Positions 14,291 through 20,309 of a stretch of 20,309 bases of DNA are shown here, one piece after another (positions within the stretch are counted from its first letter, which is position 1; the number at the start of each line of letters is the position of its first letter). The stretch lies in IMG/VR virus record IMGVR_UViG_3300001842_000192, positions 1 through 20,309 of that record, one strand, 5' to 3'. A program made the position numbers and the translations under genes. Origin of the DNA: a virus. Under the pieces are notes generated by a model. That model was given only the letters and a program-made list of their open reading frames with translations, searched no databases and was not told where the DNA came from.

Positions 14291-14793
14291 TTGATTAGCT
14301 TTACACTTAAATTCTCTTCACACGGGTAAAAGTCTGGTTCTCGGCGTGCTATTACCTTAAAGCCAGCACCTTTGGCATATTTCTCTATTAAAGCGAAGTT
14401 AAATGGATTACGGTGTATGCTTCCAGCATGGTGTTCCCAATCCTTGTATCTATCCTTATCCCAAGGTCTGTGGTATTCACCTACAAGATTATGTCGCCAT
14501 TGTTCAGTGATACCTTCTTCTAAAATCTTTCGTGCTACTACGTCAATGTCTGGTGTTTCAAGTATTACAGTCCCCCCAGGTTTAAGTACACGATAGAATT
14601 CTTGAAACATTTTATCGTTTTGGTTATAAGGAACATGTTCTATTACTTGGTAAGCTACTATCTCATCGATAGAGTTATCCCCATACGGGAATTCAGTCAT
14701 ATCTGCTTGAACGTCTGCTGCTTTATCGTATTTATCTACATTAATGTAGCCTTCGAGTAAGTTATCGCCACAACCTAGGTTTAGTTTAGCCAT
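14287..14793 (-). CDS. SAM-dependent methyltransferase (Methyltransf_11 type)
   Basis: A 168-residue class I methyltransferase. Motif I is LNLGCGDN (4-11), followed by INVDKYD with the acidic ribose contact at Asp20 and VQADMTEFPYGDNSIDEIVA (28-47). The post-motif IIEHV-like IEHVPYNQNDKMFQEFYRVL precedes the LKPGG loop (about 70-75). It has no DNA-methylase NPPY motif, so the substrate is more likely a sugar or small molecule. Between glycosyltransferases it may methylate the glycan they build; that is inference from the neighbours. A strong AGGAGG lies 7 bases before the ATG, inside the last codons of the cytosine-methylase remnant. Confidence 0.85.
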   Translation of the reverse strand: MAKLNLGCGDNLLEGYINVDKYDKAADVQADMTEFPYGDNSIDEIVAYQVIEHVPYNQNDKMFQEFYRVLKPGGTVILETPDIDVVARKILEEGITEQWRHNLVGEYHRPWDKDRYKDWEHHAGSIHRNPFNFALIEKYAKGAGFKVIARREPDFYPCEENLSVKLIK

Positions 14794-14875
14794 ATAAACC
14801 TCCTATTACAGCAGTTATTACATTAGTAGTTACTGCATTACCACACATCTTGTATTGCACCAAATTATTTATCAT
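14786..14875 (-). pseudogene. C-terminal stub of a cytosine-C5 DNA methyltransferase (motif X)
   Basis: A 29-codon frame reads MINNLVQYKMCGNAVTTNVI then TAVIGGLYG. The part QYKMCGNAVTTNVITAV is the signature end of C5 cytosine DNA methylases (motif X, GNxV...V), normally about 20 residues from the C terminus as here. The MINNLV part probably comes from the junction with the inserted gene. It opens with an ATGA overlap at the NPPY methyltransferase stop and ends inside the start of the next gene. It may still be translated but cannot be an enzyme. The matching N-terminal stub is at 15393-15443. Confidence 0.85.
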
Positions 14876-15396
14876 TTTTTAATTTCCATATCTTCTAAAA
14901 TGATGTCTTGTAAAAATATATTGCTACCAAAATAGCTTGCTTTGAAAGTTGGTTGATTACCAGTTTCTCCAGTTAAAGCATTATAAAATCGCATTCTGCG
15001 AGAAGGTATAAGTAATTGCAAATTGCGATTTTTCATAGTGGAATTAATAATTGAATCACTAAGTATATTAATTGGCAATAATAAAGCAAATGGTTTATTA
15101 AAACTTAAAGCTCTTTCCCAATAAACTCTTTTATTTTTATAGGGCGGATTGCTAATTAAAACATCCCAATTATCAGGTTCATATTTTAGAAAATCTTGTC
15201 CATATTCAATATGTGAATTTATGACTGTAAATCCATCAGCTTTTAATAACTTCACAAATTGACTATCTGCTTTATCAAAAGGACACCAAATAATCTTATC
15301 CTTGAGATGCTGAATATGTTTTAACATAATTTCTACTCCATAATCAGGAGTATATTGCTCATCACCACCACCTTGAGCATAATATATTTGACTCAT
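14872..15396 (-). CDS. NPPY-type DNA adenine methyltransferase-like protein
   Basis: A 174-residue protein with the amino-methylase catalytic motif SNPPYKNK (near 82-88) following WDVLI. The N terminus DEQYTPDYGVEIMLKHI and IIWCPFDKADSQFVKLLKADG act as the SAM-side region; a classic FxGxG motif I is not obvious. ALLLPINILSDS follows the catalytic loop. N6-adenine (or N4-cytosine) methylation of DNA is the likely reaction, although the family has many unassigned members. The gene is clearly A/T-richer than its neighbours: two sample 60-base lines here have 15 and 16 G/C, against 27 in a line of the adjacent GT2. It replaces the body of a C5 methylase and uses the AGGAGG inside that gene's motif I as its ribosome site. 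Confidence 0.75.
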   Translation of the reverse strand: MSQIYYAQGGGDEQYTPDYGVEIMLKHIQHLKDKIIWCPFDKADSQFVKLLKADGFTVINSHIEYGQDFLKYEPDNWDVLISNPPYKNKRVYWERALSFNKPFALLLPINILSDSIINSTMKNRNLQLLIPSRRMRFYNALTGETGNQPTFKASYFGSNIFLQDIILEDMEIKK

Positions 15397-15443
15397 TCAA
15401 ATCCTCCTATTCCACTAAACATTGAAAAGTATCTTATGGCCAT
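15393..15443 (-). pseudogene. N-terminal stub of a cytosine-C5 DNA methyltransferase (motif I)
   Basis: A 16-codon frame reads MAIRYFSMFSGIGGFE and then stops at TGA, where the NPPY methyltransferase starts (ATGA). FSGIGGFE is motif I, the SAM-binding start of C5 cytosine DNA methylases, and is found within the first 20 residues in that family, so this is a true gene start. It overlaps the end of the GT2 gene by 10 bases and has AAAGG upstream. The motif's two Gly codons (GGAGGA) double as the Shine-Dalgarno of the following gene. The missing middle would be some 250 residues or more, including the PC catalytic motif. Confidence 0.87.
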
Positions 15444-16150
15444 AGGTTTAACCTTTCAAGTTCCGGTGGTAATTCTGCCGGTATTAAATTATGTAATGTA
15501 TCTGGACTGGTTGGATGGACATCTGTCATACCTGGTTCCCACTTCATCCATACATCTCTAAACCACTTCTCGGTATCGAAGTCGTTGGCGTGAGCATAGT
15601 GGGTAATCTTTTCGTGTACTTCTACGTCTGTTCTAGCCCAACTAAAGTGGTGGGTATAAATATCTATAAGACCAAAGCTTGAACTGACTACACGCTTGTC
15701 TACAAATCGAACACCGGGCTTTACAAGTATCAAAGGTGTGCAATCTCTGTCTGGATCAGCTTTCCAACCATCTTTCCAATAGACCTTTTGCGATGTAGCA
15801 CAGTAAGCATCGCATTCTGGGTTGTTTTCTATAAACTTGCGTAGCTTGTACCAAGTGTTGTTATCAAAGAATTCATCAGGATCTAGCACTATAATCCAAT
15901 CGTAGTCACCGAATAAGTCCTGACCGAAGTTACGCTGGTCGTGTTCTGTTGGCCAATCTCTTTTGATAACCATGGCTCCGGCTTCCTCTGCTACCTCATA
16001 GGTTTTATCCCTATAGATATTCTGGTCACCGAACCATGGTTTCTCACTTATCAGCACACACTTAGTATCGACCCAGTCTGGGATGTGCTGTAACCATGGC
16101 TTAATAAATCGTTCTTCATTAAGAGCCACAGCTACAACAGCTACTTTCAT
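15434..16150 (-). CDS. GT2-like glycosyltransferase
   Basis: A 238-residue GT-A type protein. VAVVAVALNEERFI (3-16) is the nucleotide-binding start of the NEE/NEER class of GT2. The middle has DQRNFGQDLF and the metal site LDPDEFF (Asp90, Asp92, Glu93). Then come YWKDGW, the HHFSW stretch (167-171) and EVHEKITHYAH (177-187), features shared by small phage and bacterial GT2s of this class. The C terminus NLIPAELPPELERLNLWP is complete. It starts with an ATGA overlap on the GT4 C-terminal half, so the two are translationally coupled. Its last 10 bases overlap the cytosine-methylase stub. The acceptor is unknown. Confidence 0.83.
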   Translation of the reverse strand: MKVAVVAVALNEERFIKPWLQHIPDWVDTKCVLISEKPWFGDQNIYRDKTYEVAEEAGAMVIKRDWPTEHDQRNFGQDLFGDYDWIIVLDPDEFFDNNTWYKLRKFIENNPECDAYCATSQKVYWKDGWKADPDRDCTPLILVKPGVRFVDKRVVSSSFGLIDIYTHHFSWARTDVEVHEKITHYAHANDFDTEKWFRDVWMKWEPGMTDVHPTSPDTLHNLIPAELPPELERLNLWP

Positions 16151-16704
16151 CTCAGTGCCTCATCCCACACCTGAGCGACATCAGACCAGTCTACATTTGG
16201 CACTGGTTTTGTTTGATGTCCACTCTTTAATGCTGCTACAAGTTTTTGCATGAATTCAGCCTGTTTCTCTTTGTTTGAGTATATGTCTTCACACTGAACT
16301 GAATAGTTTTTATCATGCACAGTTTCATTTAGTGCATAACAGTCAGTGGTCACAGGGATACAGCCAGCTTCTTGGGCTTTTAGGGCGGTGATACAGTGGA
16401 TTTCAGTAAATTCTGTGGGATATGCCCAAACCTTAATGCCTCTCATGGCTTTAGCTAACTCTTGGTGGGATACTCGACCATGTTCGCTCACACCCTCCGA
16501 ACCAAGTGAACGAATCTTCTGTGCCATAATGAATCTCCATCGCATAAGCTCTGGGTTTTTGGCATTGACCTTATCGAATATGTCCCATCCATAGTAAATG
16601 TCTAATGTGGCATCTTTTACTTGCTTGCGTACCTCTGGCCACATATCTAGCAAACATTCTAAGCCTCTATCGTATGAACTGAAGTAACCGACAGTATTAA
16701 TCAT
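16147..16704 (-). CDS. C-terminal half of a split GT4 glycosyltransferase
   Basis: A 185-residue protein containing only the donor-binding Rossmann half of a GT-B enzyme. It opens MINTVGYFSSYDRGLECLLD, the same block that lies at residues 157-173 of the intact GT4 in this window (CLYASSPDRGFDELVKHWP). It continues with ATLDIYYGWDIFD, HGRVSHQELAKAMRGIKVWA and the donor site PTEFTEIHCITALKAQEAG. No acceptor half is present. The missing half is the end of the gene at 18276-20012, interrupted by the DNA methyltransferase cassette. The two parts may still pair as separate chains, or the enzyme may be dead. Its ATG sits inside the last codons of the 56-residue gene before it. Confidence 0.85.
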   Translation of the reverse strand: MINTVGYFSSYDRGLECLLDMWPEVRKQVKDATLDIYYGWDIFDKVNAKNPELMRWRFIMAQKIRSLGSEGVSEHGRVSHQELAKAMRGIKVWAYPTEFTEIHCITALKAQEAGCIPVTTDCYALNETVHDKNYSVQCEDIYSNKEKQAEFMQKLVAALKSGHQTKPVPNVDWSDVAQVWDEALR

Positions 16705-16867
16705 TAGTTCGCTCCAGCTCTGCTTCTACCTGGTTAGCTTTATTTTGTAGTTTAACTGTTTGTTTAGCTGTTAGGATTGGTAATTCCATCCACGCACTAC
16801 CGACATATTCATATATCTTGTTGCGGCGTTTCAAGAACAACCCATAGCCTGTTTCTATAATCTTCAT
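16697..16867 (-). CDS. Small unknown protein (56 aa) in methyltransferase cassette
   Basis: A 56-residue ORF beginning MKIIETGYGLFLKRRNKIYE and ending VEAELERTND. It starts directly after the stop of the gene before it (TAGATG), with GGAGG 5 bases before the ATG, and overlaps the GT4 C-terminal half by 8 bases. The first half is beta-like and basic, the second a charged helix that could form a coiled coil. No family is recognised. With the next entry it travels with the methyltransferase that splits the GT4. Confidence 0.65.
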   Translation of the reverse strand: MKIIETGYGLFLKRRNKIYEYVGSAWMELPILTAKQTVKLQNKANQVEAELERTND

Positions 16868-17026
16868 CTAATCCTCCACGATTTTAGTCTTAACTTCTTT
16901 TACAAGTAATGATCCAGGGTTCTTTTGTCGTACTCCATAAGCTTCGGCTAGTGTAGCGAATGGCCCTAAGCGTTTGACGACATCTATCTCACCGGTTTCT
17001 ATTAAGATGTAATAAAATGGTTTCAT
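16868..17026 (-). CDS. Small unknown protein (52 aa) in methyltransferase cassette
   Basis: A 52-residue ORF beginning MKPFYYILIETGEIDVVKRL and ending TKIVED. It starts with an ATGA overlap at the stop of the DNA methyltransferase, with AGGAGA upstream, so it is very likely co-translated. A beta-hairpin-like start is followed by a short helix (ATLAEAYGVRQK) and a last strand (SLLVKEVKTKIV). No family is recognised. A role linked to the methyltransferase is possible but unproven. Confidence 0.65.
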   Translation of the reverse strand: MKPFYYILIETGEIDVVKRLGPFATLAEAYGVRQKNPGSLLVKEVKTKIVED

Positions 17027-18279
17027 ATTAACTTCTCCTGTTTATCTGCTTCCCAAGCTTCAATTCTAGCTTCACTTATTTTGCAGTATTCAGGGTCTAG
17101 CTCGATACCGATGTATTCCATACTCTCTAACTTGCAAGCGATACCTGTAGTACCTGAGCCATTAAAAGGGTCTAATACTGTTCCGCTTTTGGGTGTTACA
17201 AGTCTGACTAGGTATTGCATGAGTTTTACTGGTTTGACGGTGGGGTGGATATTAGCACTAACTGTATTCTTGTGTTCACCAGCTAATCCTTGTCTTATAA
17301 CCTCTAGCCCCTCTAGCCCTTTATTTCTTTCACTCTTACTTGCTTTAGCACAGTAAAAGAAGCGAGCAGCAGAGCCAGAGTCGCCATATTGGTCAGGTGC
17401 ATTTGATGTTCCACTCCTACTATCAGTTGTTCCTAGTCCAAGACCATTGTTTCTGATTCTAGCATTTGGTGCTTTATATTTGCCTCCACCAGTATCAGGA
17501 AACAACTCTACTACTTCATCAGAGCCATCATGTATAAAGTTAGCAGGGAAGCGGCCTTTTAAGTAATCATCTGTAACACTACCTCTAACTTTACTAGCAT
17601 TCATTCCAGCACTTGGTGATATATCTTTATACTCAGTAGGTTTGCGGTATAATTCTTTACTATCTGCCTCAACCCTACACCCATCTATATTTAATCCACC
17701 TACGCCATGTTCTAGAACATTATTAGCTACTGAGCCTTTAATAGGTTTTCTAGCTACTGTAATAGGTTCTAGTGCTGGTTTGAGAGCAGTACCCCAGCCT
17801 TCCCAAGGTGAGTTACCTTTGGTAAGTGTTACATCTATTGGTTTTACACCGACTGCATTGGTATTGCTAGCGTATGTACCACCCTTTTCTTTAGTACTTT
17901 GAGCTGCATTGCCACCTAACTTTTGTGTGCCAACAACCTCTCTTTTATTACCTTGTATCTTGTCTACTGCTTTACCTATATTTAGCGATTTAGGAAATCC
18001 TGATCCATAAACCCAAGCAATCATATCTCTAATTTCAAACCCTGCATCTTCTATATTTACTGCCATGCGATGCTGCGTGCGAGTACCTGCGAATGCTAGT
18101 AGATGTCCACCAGGTTTAAGCACTCTAAATACTTCTGTCCATAACTCTGTGCTTGGCACATCATAATCCCATTTCTTACCCATAAAAGATAATCCATAAG
18201 GTGGGTCGGTTACCACTGAATCAATACTGTTGTCTTCAAAGGTCTTTAGTACTTCTAAGCTGTCACCATTGATAATCAT
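17023..18279 (-). CDS. DNA methyltransferase, beta class (N6-adenine or N4-cytosine)
   Basis: A 418-residue DNA amino-methylase. The catalytic motif IV TDPPYGLSF is at 24-32, after INGDSLEVLKTFEDNSID. ELWTEVFRVLKPGGHLLAFA follows (45-64). The long middle, about 100-340, is the target-recognition part. Motif X HPTVKPVKLM is at 345-354, and motif I LDPFNGSGTTG at 369-379, followed by YIGIELDPEYCKIAEARI-like residues (read here as ISEARI). The order IV, recognition, X, I defines the beta class. No restriction endonuclease is adjacent, so it is an orphan enzyme that likely protects phage DNA from host restriction. It starts at the TGA that ends the GT4 N-terminal half and, with two small genes, forms the cassette that splits that gene. 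Confidence 0.9.
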   Translation of the reverse strand: MIINGDSLEVLKTFEDNSIDSVVTDPPYGLSFMGKKWDYDVPSTELWTEVFRVLKPGGHLLAFAGTRTQHRMAVNIEDAGFEIRDMIAWVYGSGFPKSLNIGKAVDKIQGNKREVVGTQKLGGNAAQSTKEKGGTYASNTNAVGVKPIDVTLTKGNSPWEGWGTALKPALEPITVARKPIKGSVANNVLEHGVGGLNIDGCRVEADSKELYRKPTEYKDISPSAGMNASKVRGSVTDDYLKGRFPANFIHDGSDEVVELFPDTGGGKYKAPNARIRNNGLGLGTTDSRSGTSNAPDQYGDSGSAARFFYCAKASKSERNKGLEGLEVIRQGLAGEHKNTVSANIHPTVKPVKLMQYLVRLVTPKSGTVLDPFNGSGTTGIACKLESMEYIGIELDPEYCKISEARIEAWEADKQEKLI

Positions 18280-20012
18280 TGAAACTGCCCTCTCACGATT
18301 CCATTACCTACGATTACAAACTTATCATCTGCTACGTTAGGATACAGGCTTCGGTGATACTTGGACTTTACAAAGAACTTATCCACAACATCCACAACTT
18401 TTTCCACACGTGATGGCTGTATGGTGTCATGCAGATCAACGACTAGCTTCTTAGCTTTGAAGCTATCAGCTAACTCAGGAGCTCGCCATACCACTAAAGT
18501 ATTGAAGTCATCTAGGGTATTGATAGCATTCCATGGCAAGTACCGGACAACCACACCATTTTCTTTCAGTTCACCATCTACAAAGTCAGTAGAGTGTTCT
18601 ATGTAATCAATGTATTCATCATCACGTTCGTTATACACAGTAACTTCCCAGCCTAGTCGTGCTAGTTCCCGGGATAGATAAACGATTGCTTCTTCACTGC
18701 CACCCATGCCTTGAATCAGTGTATCTGGTCCCCATACTTCATTAGTTGGCCCACAAAAGAACACAACGCTTTTATCTGACCAAACCTTAGGCGTAACATA
18801 CAGTTGTTTAATCTTAGCAATACGGGCATCAAAGGCTAACTCGTTAGGTAGTGTCTGGAATAACTTTTTAACATCACCTTTGTTTTCTTTGAGGAACTTA
18901 GCTAACTCACCAATGTTCTGTACTGCGATAGACTCTTCATAGTTGTATTTGATAAGCGGTAGCCAGTAGCGTGCATCTTCATTGTTAGGTGATTGATTAA
19001 GTACTTCTAGTAAGGTTTCGTAAGCGTTGACATTGTCTAGTAGGTGCATATAAGCGACTGCTGAGTACACTAGGCATCGAAGCTTAATGTTAGGATCAAT
19101 AATACTGAATGTCTTAGGCTGTGGCTTAGCTAGGGCTGTTTTCATCCAATCGATTACTTGTTGCCACTCTTCTTTCTGGAAACATATCTGAGCCTTAATA
19201 TAATAGGCATCCGGGTAGCTAGGTAGGATATCTATAGCAGCACTAGCCGCAGCGTGGGCTTTGTCAGGGTTATCAGTGATGATGTGTATCTCGGCTATCT
19301 TGCACCAGGAGCGATACTTTTCTTCGTCCCACCCAGATGTCTGGATATGTTCTAAAAACTTTTCTACAGCCTTGTCATAGCGTTTGAGGGCGAAGTAATT
19401 GAGTGCCAAGTAGTGAGTGATACGTGGGTCTTTGGTTTTCTTGTATTCTCTCAGCAGTATCTTCTGATTACGCTCAGTGCTGGCTGTGGCATCCTCTGGT
19501 CGTTTGTTGTGCTTTACTACGATGCGTTCGTCATAGCCGGGAACAGGATTATCACCTATCAGTGTTTCGTGAATAGCACCAACCCACTTGAATGGGTGTT
19601 CTCTGCGTATCAAGCGTTCTCTATCGTGTAAGGCAATACATTCACCGGCTTCGTTCTGCATATAGTTATAAGGCCAGAAGATAACGTCTAACGCATCTCG
19701 TTCCATGCGTGCTACCTGCTCAGGCAAGAAGTCAGCATGCTGCAATTTATCGTCTGAGTCTAGCCAAAACCAATAGTCAGTATTGATTTGCTTTAAGTTA
19801 TAATTGCGAGCCTTAGCAAAATCAGCTACCCAATGAAAGTAGCTGACTCTTAGTTTGGGATATTTCTCTATCAAATCTTCAAAGGCATCTAAGCTACCCT
19901 CGTCAGTTACTGTTAGAAAGCAGTTATCTATGTAATCGTAGACACTGTTTAGTATTGCTTCAAACTCTTTTACTTCATCCTTGACGATCATCGCCAGACC
20001 TAATGTTGCCAT
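18276..20012 (-). CDS. GT2-TPR-GT4 glycosyltransferase, truncated within the GT4 domain
   Basis: A 578-residue fusion. Residues 1-180 form a GT2 of the TPR-linked class: LGLAMIVKDE at the start, FAKARNYNL near 65-73, metal site LDSDD at 84-88, and later PFKWVGAIHETL. TPR helices follow (about 195-350; HYLALNYFALKRYDKAVEKF, DAYYIKAQICFQKEEWQQVI). From about 410 comes the acceptor half of a GT4: VVFFCGPTNEVWGPDTLIQG, GGSEEAIVYLSRELARLGWE, FFVKSKYHRSLYP, FVIVGNGIV. The protein then stops at RGQFQ, exactly where the intact GT4 in this window runs on through a short linker into its donor half. That donor half is at 16147-16704. GGAGGTG lies before the ATG, inside the gene upstream. Confidence 0.87.
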   Translation of the reverse strand: MATLGLAMIVKDEVKEFEAILNSVYDYIDNCFLTVTDEGSLDAFEDLIEKYPKLRVSYFHWVADFAKARNYNLKQINTDYWFWLDSDDKLQHADFLPEQVARMERDALDVIFWPYNYMQNEAGECIALHDRERLIRREHPFKWVGAIHETLIGDNPVPGYDERIVVKHNKRPEDATASTERNQKILLREYKKTKDPRITHYLALNYFALKRYDKAVEKFLEHIQTSGWDEEKYRSWCKIAEIHIITDNPDKAHAAASAAIDILPSYPDAYYIKAQICFQKEEWQQVIDWMKTALAKPQPKTFSIIDPNIKLRCLVYSAVAYMHLLDNVNAYETLLEVLNQSPNNEDARYWLPLIKYNYEESIAVQNIGELAKFLKENKGDVKKLFQTLPNELAFDARIAKIKQLYVTPKVWSDKSVVFFCGPTNEVWGPDTLIQGMGGSEEAIVYLSRELARLGWEVTVYNERDDEYIDYIEHSTDFVDGELKENGVVVRYLPWNAINTLDDFNTLVVWRAPELADSFKAKKLVVDLHDTIQPSRVEKVVDVVDKFFVKSKYHRSLYPNVADDKFVIVGNGIVRGQFQ

Positions 20013-20260
20013 TACACCTCCACTGGCTGCCTAACAGCCTTACCAACTCGATGGATACAGCGTGCATATCTGCGTGCCTCTACCTCTGCACCATCTTCGA
20101 ATTGCTTAATAAGTTCATCAATGTCTGCTCTAAATAAAAATACAATCATATTGCTACCAGGCTTGTCAGTTGTGGCTGAACCAAGCAGTTCTAGCTCGTT
20201 ATAGAGCAGGAACGCTGCTAGTGGTAAATCTCTGGTTTGATACGTTTGTACTTTTGGCAT
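20012..20260 (-). CDS. DUF5659-like small protein
   Basis: An 82-residue protein starting MPKVQTYQTRDLPLAAFLLY. The pattern of an RDL-AAFLL start, a central short strand pair (NMIVFLFRADIDELIKQF) and an AEVEARRYARCIHRVGKAVR end matches DUF5659, a family common in phages and without known function. I chose the ATG at 20260 because AAAAGGG lies just before it; a GTG at 20266 in the same frame would add two residues but overlaps that ribosome site less well. It is the first gene after the promoter at the right edge and ends with a TAATG overlap on the large glycosyltransferase. Confidence 0.7.
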   Translation of the reverse strand: MPKVQTYQTRDLPLAAFLLYNELELLGSATTDKPGSNMIVFLFRADIDELIKQFEDGAEVEARRYARCIHRVGKAVRQPVEV

Positions 20261-20278
20261 ACTCACCCTTTTGCCTGG

Positions 20279-20307
20279 AGCATACCACTTAGGCTTAGTT
20301 TAGTCAA
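20279..20307 (-). promoter_or_regulatory. Sigma70-type promoter at right edge
   Basis: On the minus strand TTGACT (20302-20307) and TATGCT (20279-20284) are separated by exactly 17 bases. The -35 matches consensus at 5 of 6 positions, the -10 at 4 of 6. A start about 7 bases after the -10 would leave a leader of only about 12 bases holding the AAGGG ribosome site and the ATG at 20260. It would drive the whole leftward gene run. The upstream neighbour is outside the window. Confidence 0.55.
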
Positions 20308-20309
20308 GC

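Noticed and set aside
14786-14875. A genuine 29-residue small gene instead of a remnant
   Set aside because: The motif X sequence of C5 methylases is too specific, and the matching motif I stub lies on the other side of the same inserted gene; an independent small gene is the less likely reading.
16697-18279. Intein or self-splicing intron explanation for the split GT4
   Set aside because: The insert is an ordinary set of three overlapping genes with their own starts and stops. I see no intein splice motifs (no Cys/Ser block A start or HN-C end) and no homing endonuclease. The protein frame is broken at both ends.
1-20309. Recoded stop codons, as in some phages and some candidate-phylum bacteria
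   Set aside because: TGA ends many genes exactly at ATGA overlaps and TAG/TAA end others, and all major proteins are full length with the standard code.

Overview
This window is a piece of a tailed double-stranded DNA bacteriophage genome (Caudoviricetes). Every credible gene lies on the minus strand, so transcription runs from the right edge to the left edge. Genes are packed head to tail, mostly with ATGA or TAATG overlaps. The code is standard bacterial: TGA works as a stop in many overlaps. No terminase, lysis, integrase or DNA replication gene is visible, and no tRNA. The host cannot be named from this sequence. The major capsid protein is of the SU10-like (DUF5309) type, and the head-to-tail gene order looks like that of a podovirus, but this is inference.

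Right part (about 12.7-20.3 kb): a glycosylation and methylation module. After a good sigma70-type promoter at the right edge come a DUF5659-like protein, a large GT2-TPR-GT4 glycosyltransferase, a beta-class DNA methyltransferase, two tiny unknown genes, the C-terminal half of a GT4, a GT2, an NPPY-type DNA methyltransferase, a SAM methyltransferase, a second GT2 and an intact GT4. Two rearrangements are visible. (1) The GT4 domain of the large glycosyltransferase is cut between its two Rossmann halves by a cassette of DNA methyltransferase plus two small genes. The intact GT4 at 12717-13655 shows what the unbroken form looks like. (2) The NPPY methyltransferase sits exactly between the first 16 codons (motif I, FSGIGGFE) and the last 24 or so codons (GNAVTTNVI) of a cytosine-C5 DNA methyltransferase whose body is gone. 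The two stubs now carry the Shine-Dalgarno sequences of the genes after them.

Middle part (about 8.2-12.7 kb): three small unknown genes, one of them with a recognisable virion-type domain, and an 1184-residue tail fibre. The fibre has a carbohydrate-binding-like N terminus, shaft repeats, and an SGNH esterase domain with large internal insertions, two of which are copies of the same module.

Left part (1-8.2 kb): the structural module in the order portal, two small proteins, scaffold, major capsid protein, a small unknown protein, head-tail adaptor, a beta-rich tail protein, and two probable internal virion proteins, the last running off the left edge. The capsid gene is bracketed by RNA hairpins: three in tandem before it and a UUCG-capped hairpin after it. 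Each gap that has no gene is shorter than 100 bases.

Together the genes build the particle (left), bind and probably trim a surface glycan (fibre), and probably decorate a virion or host glycan and methylate the phage DNA (right).
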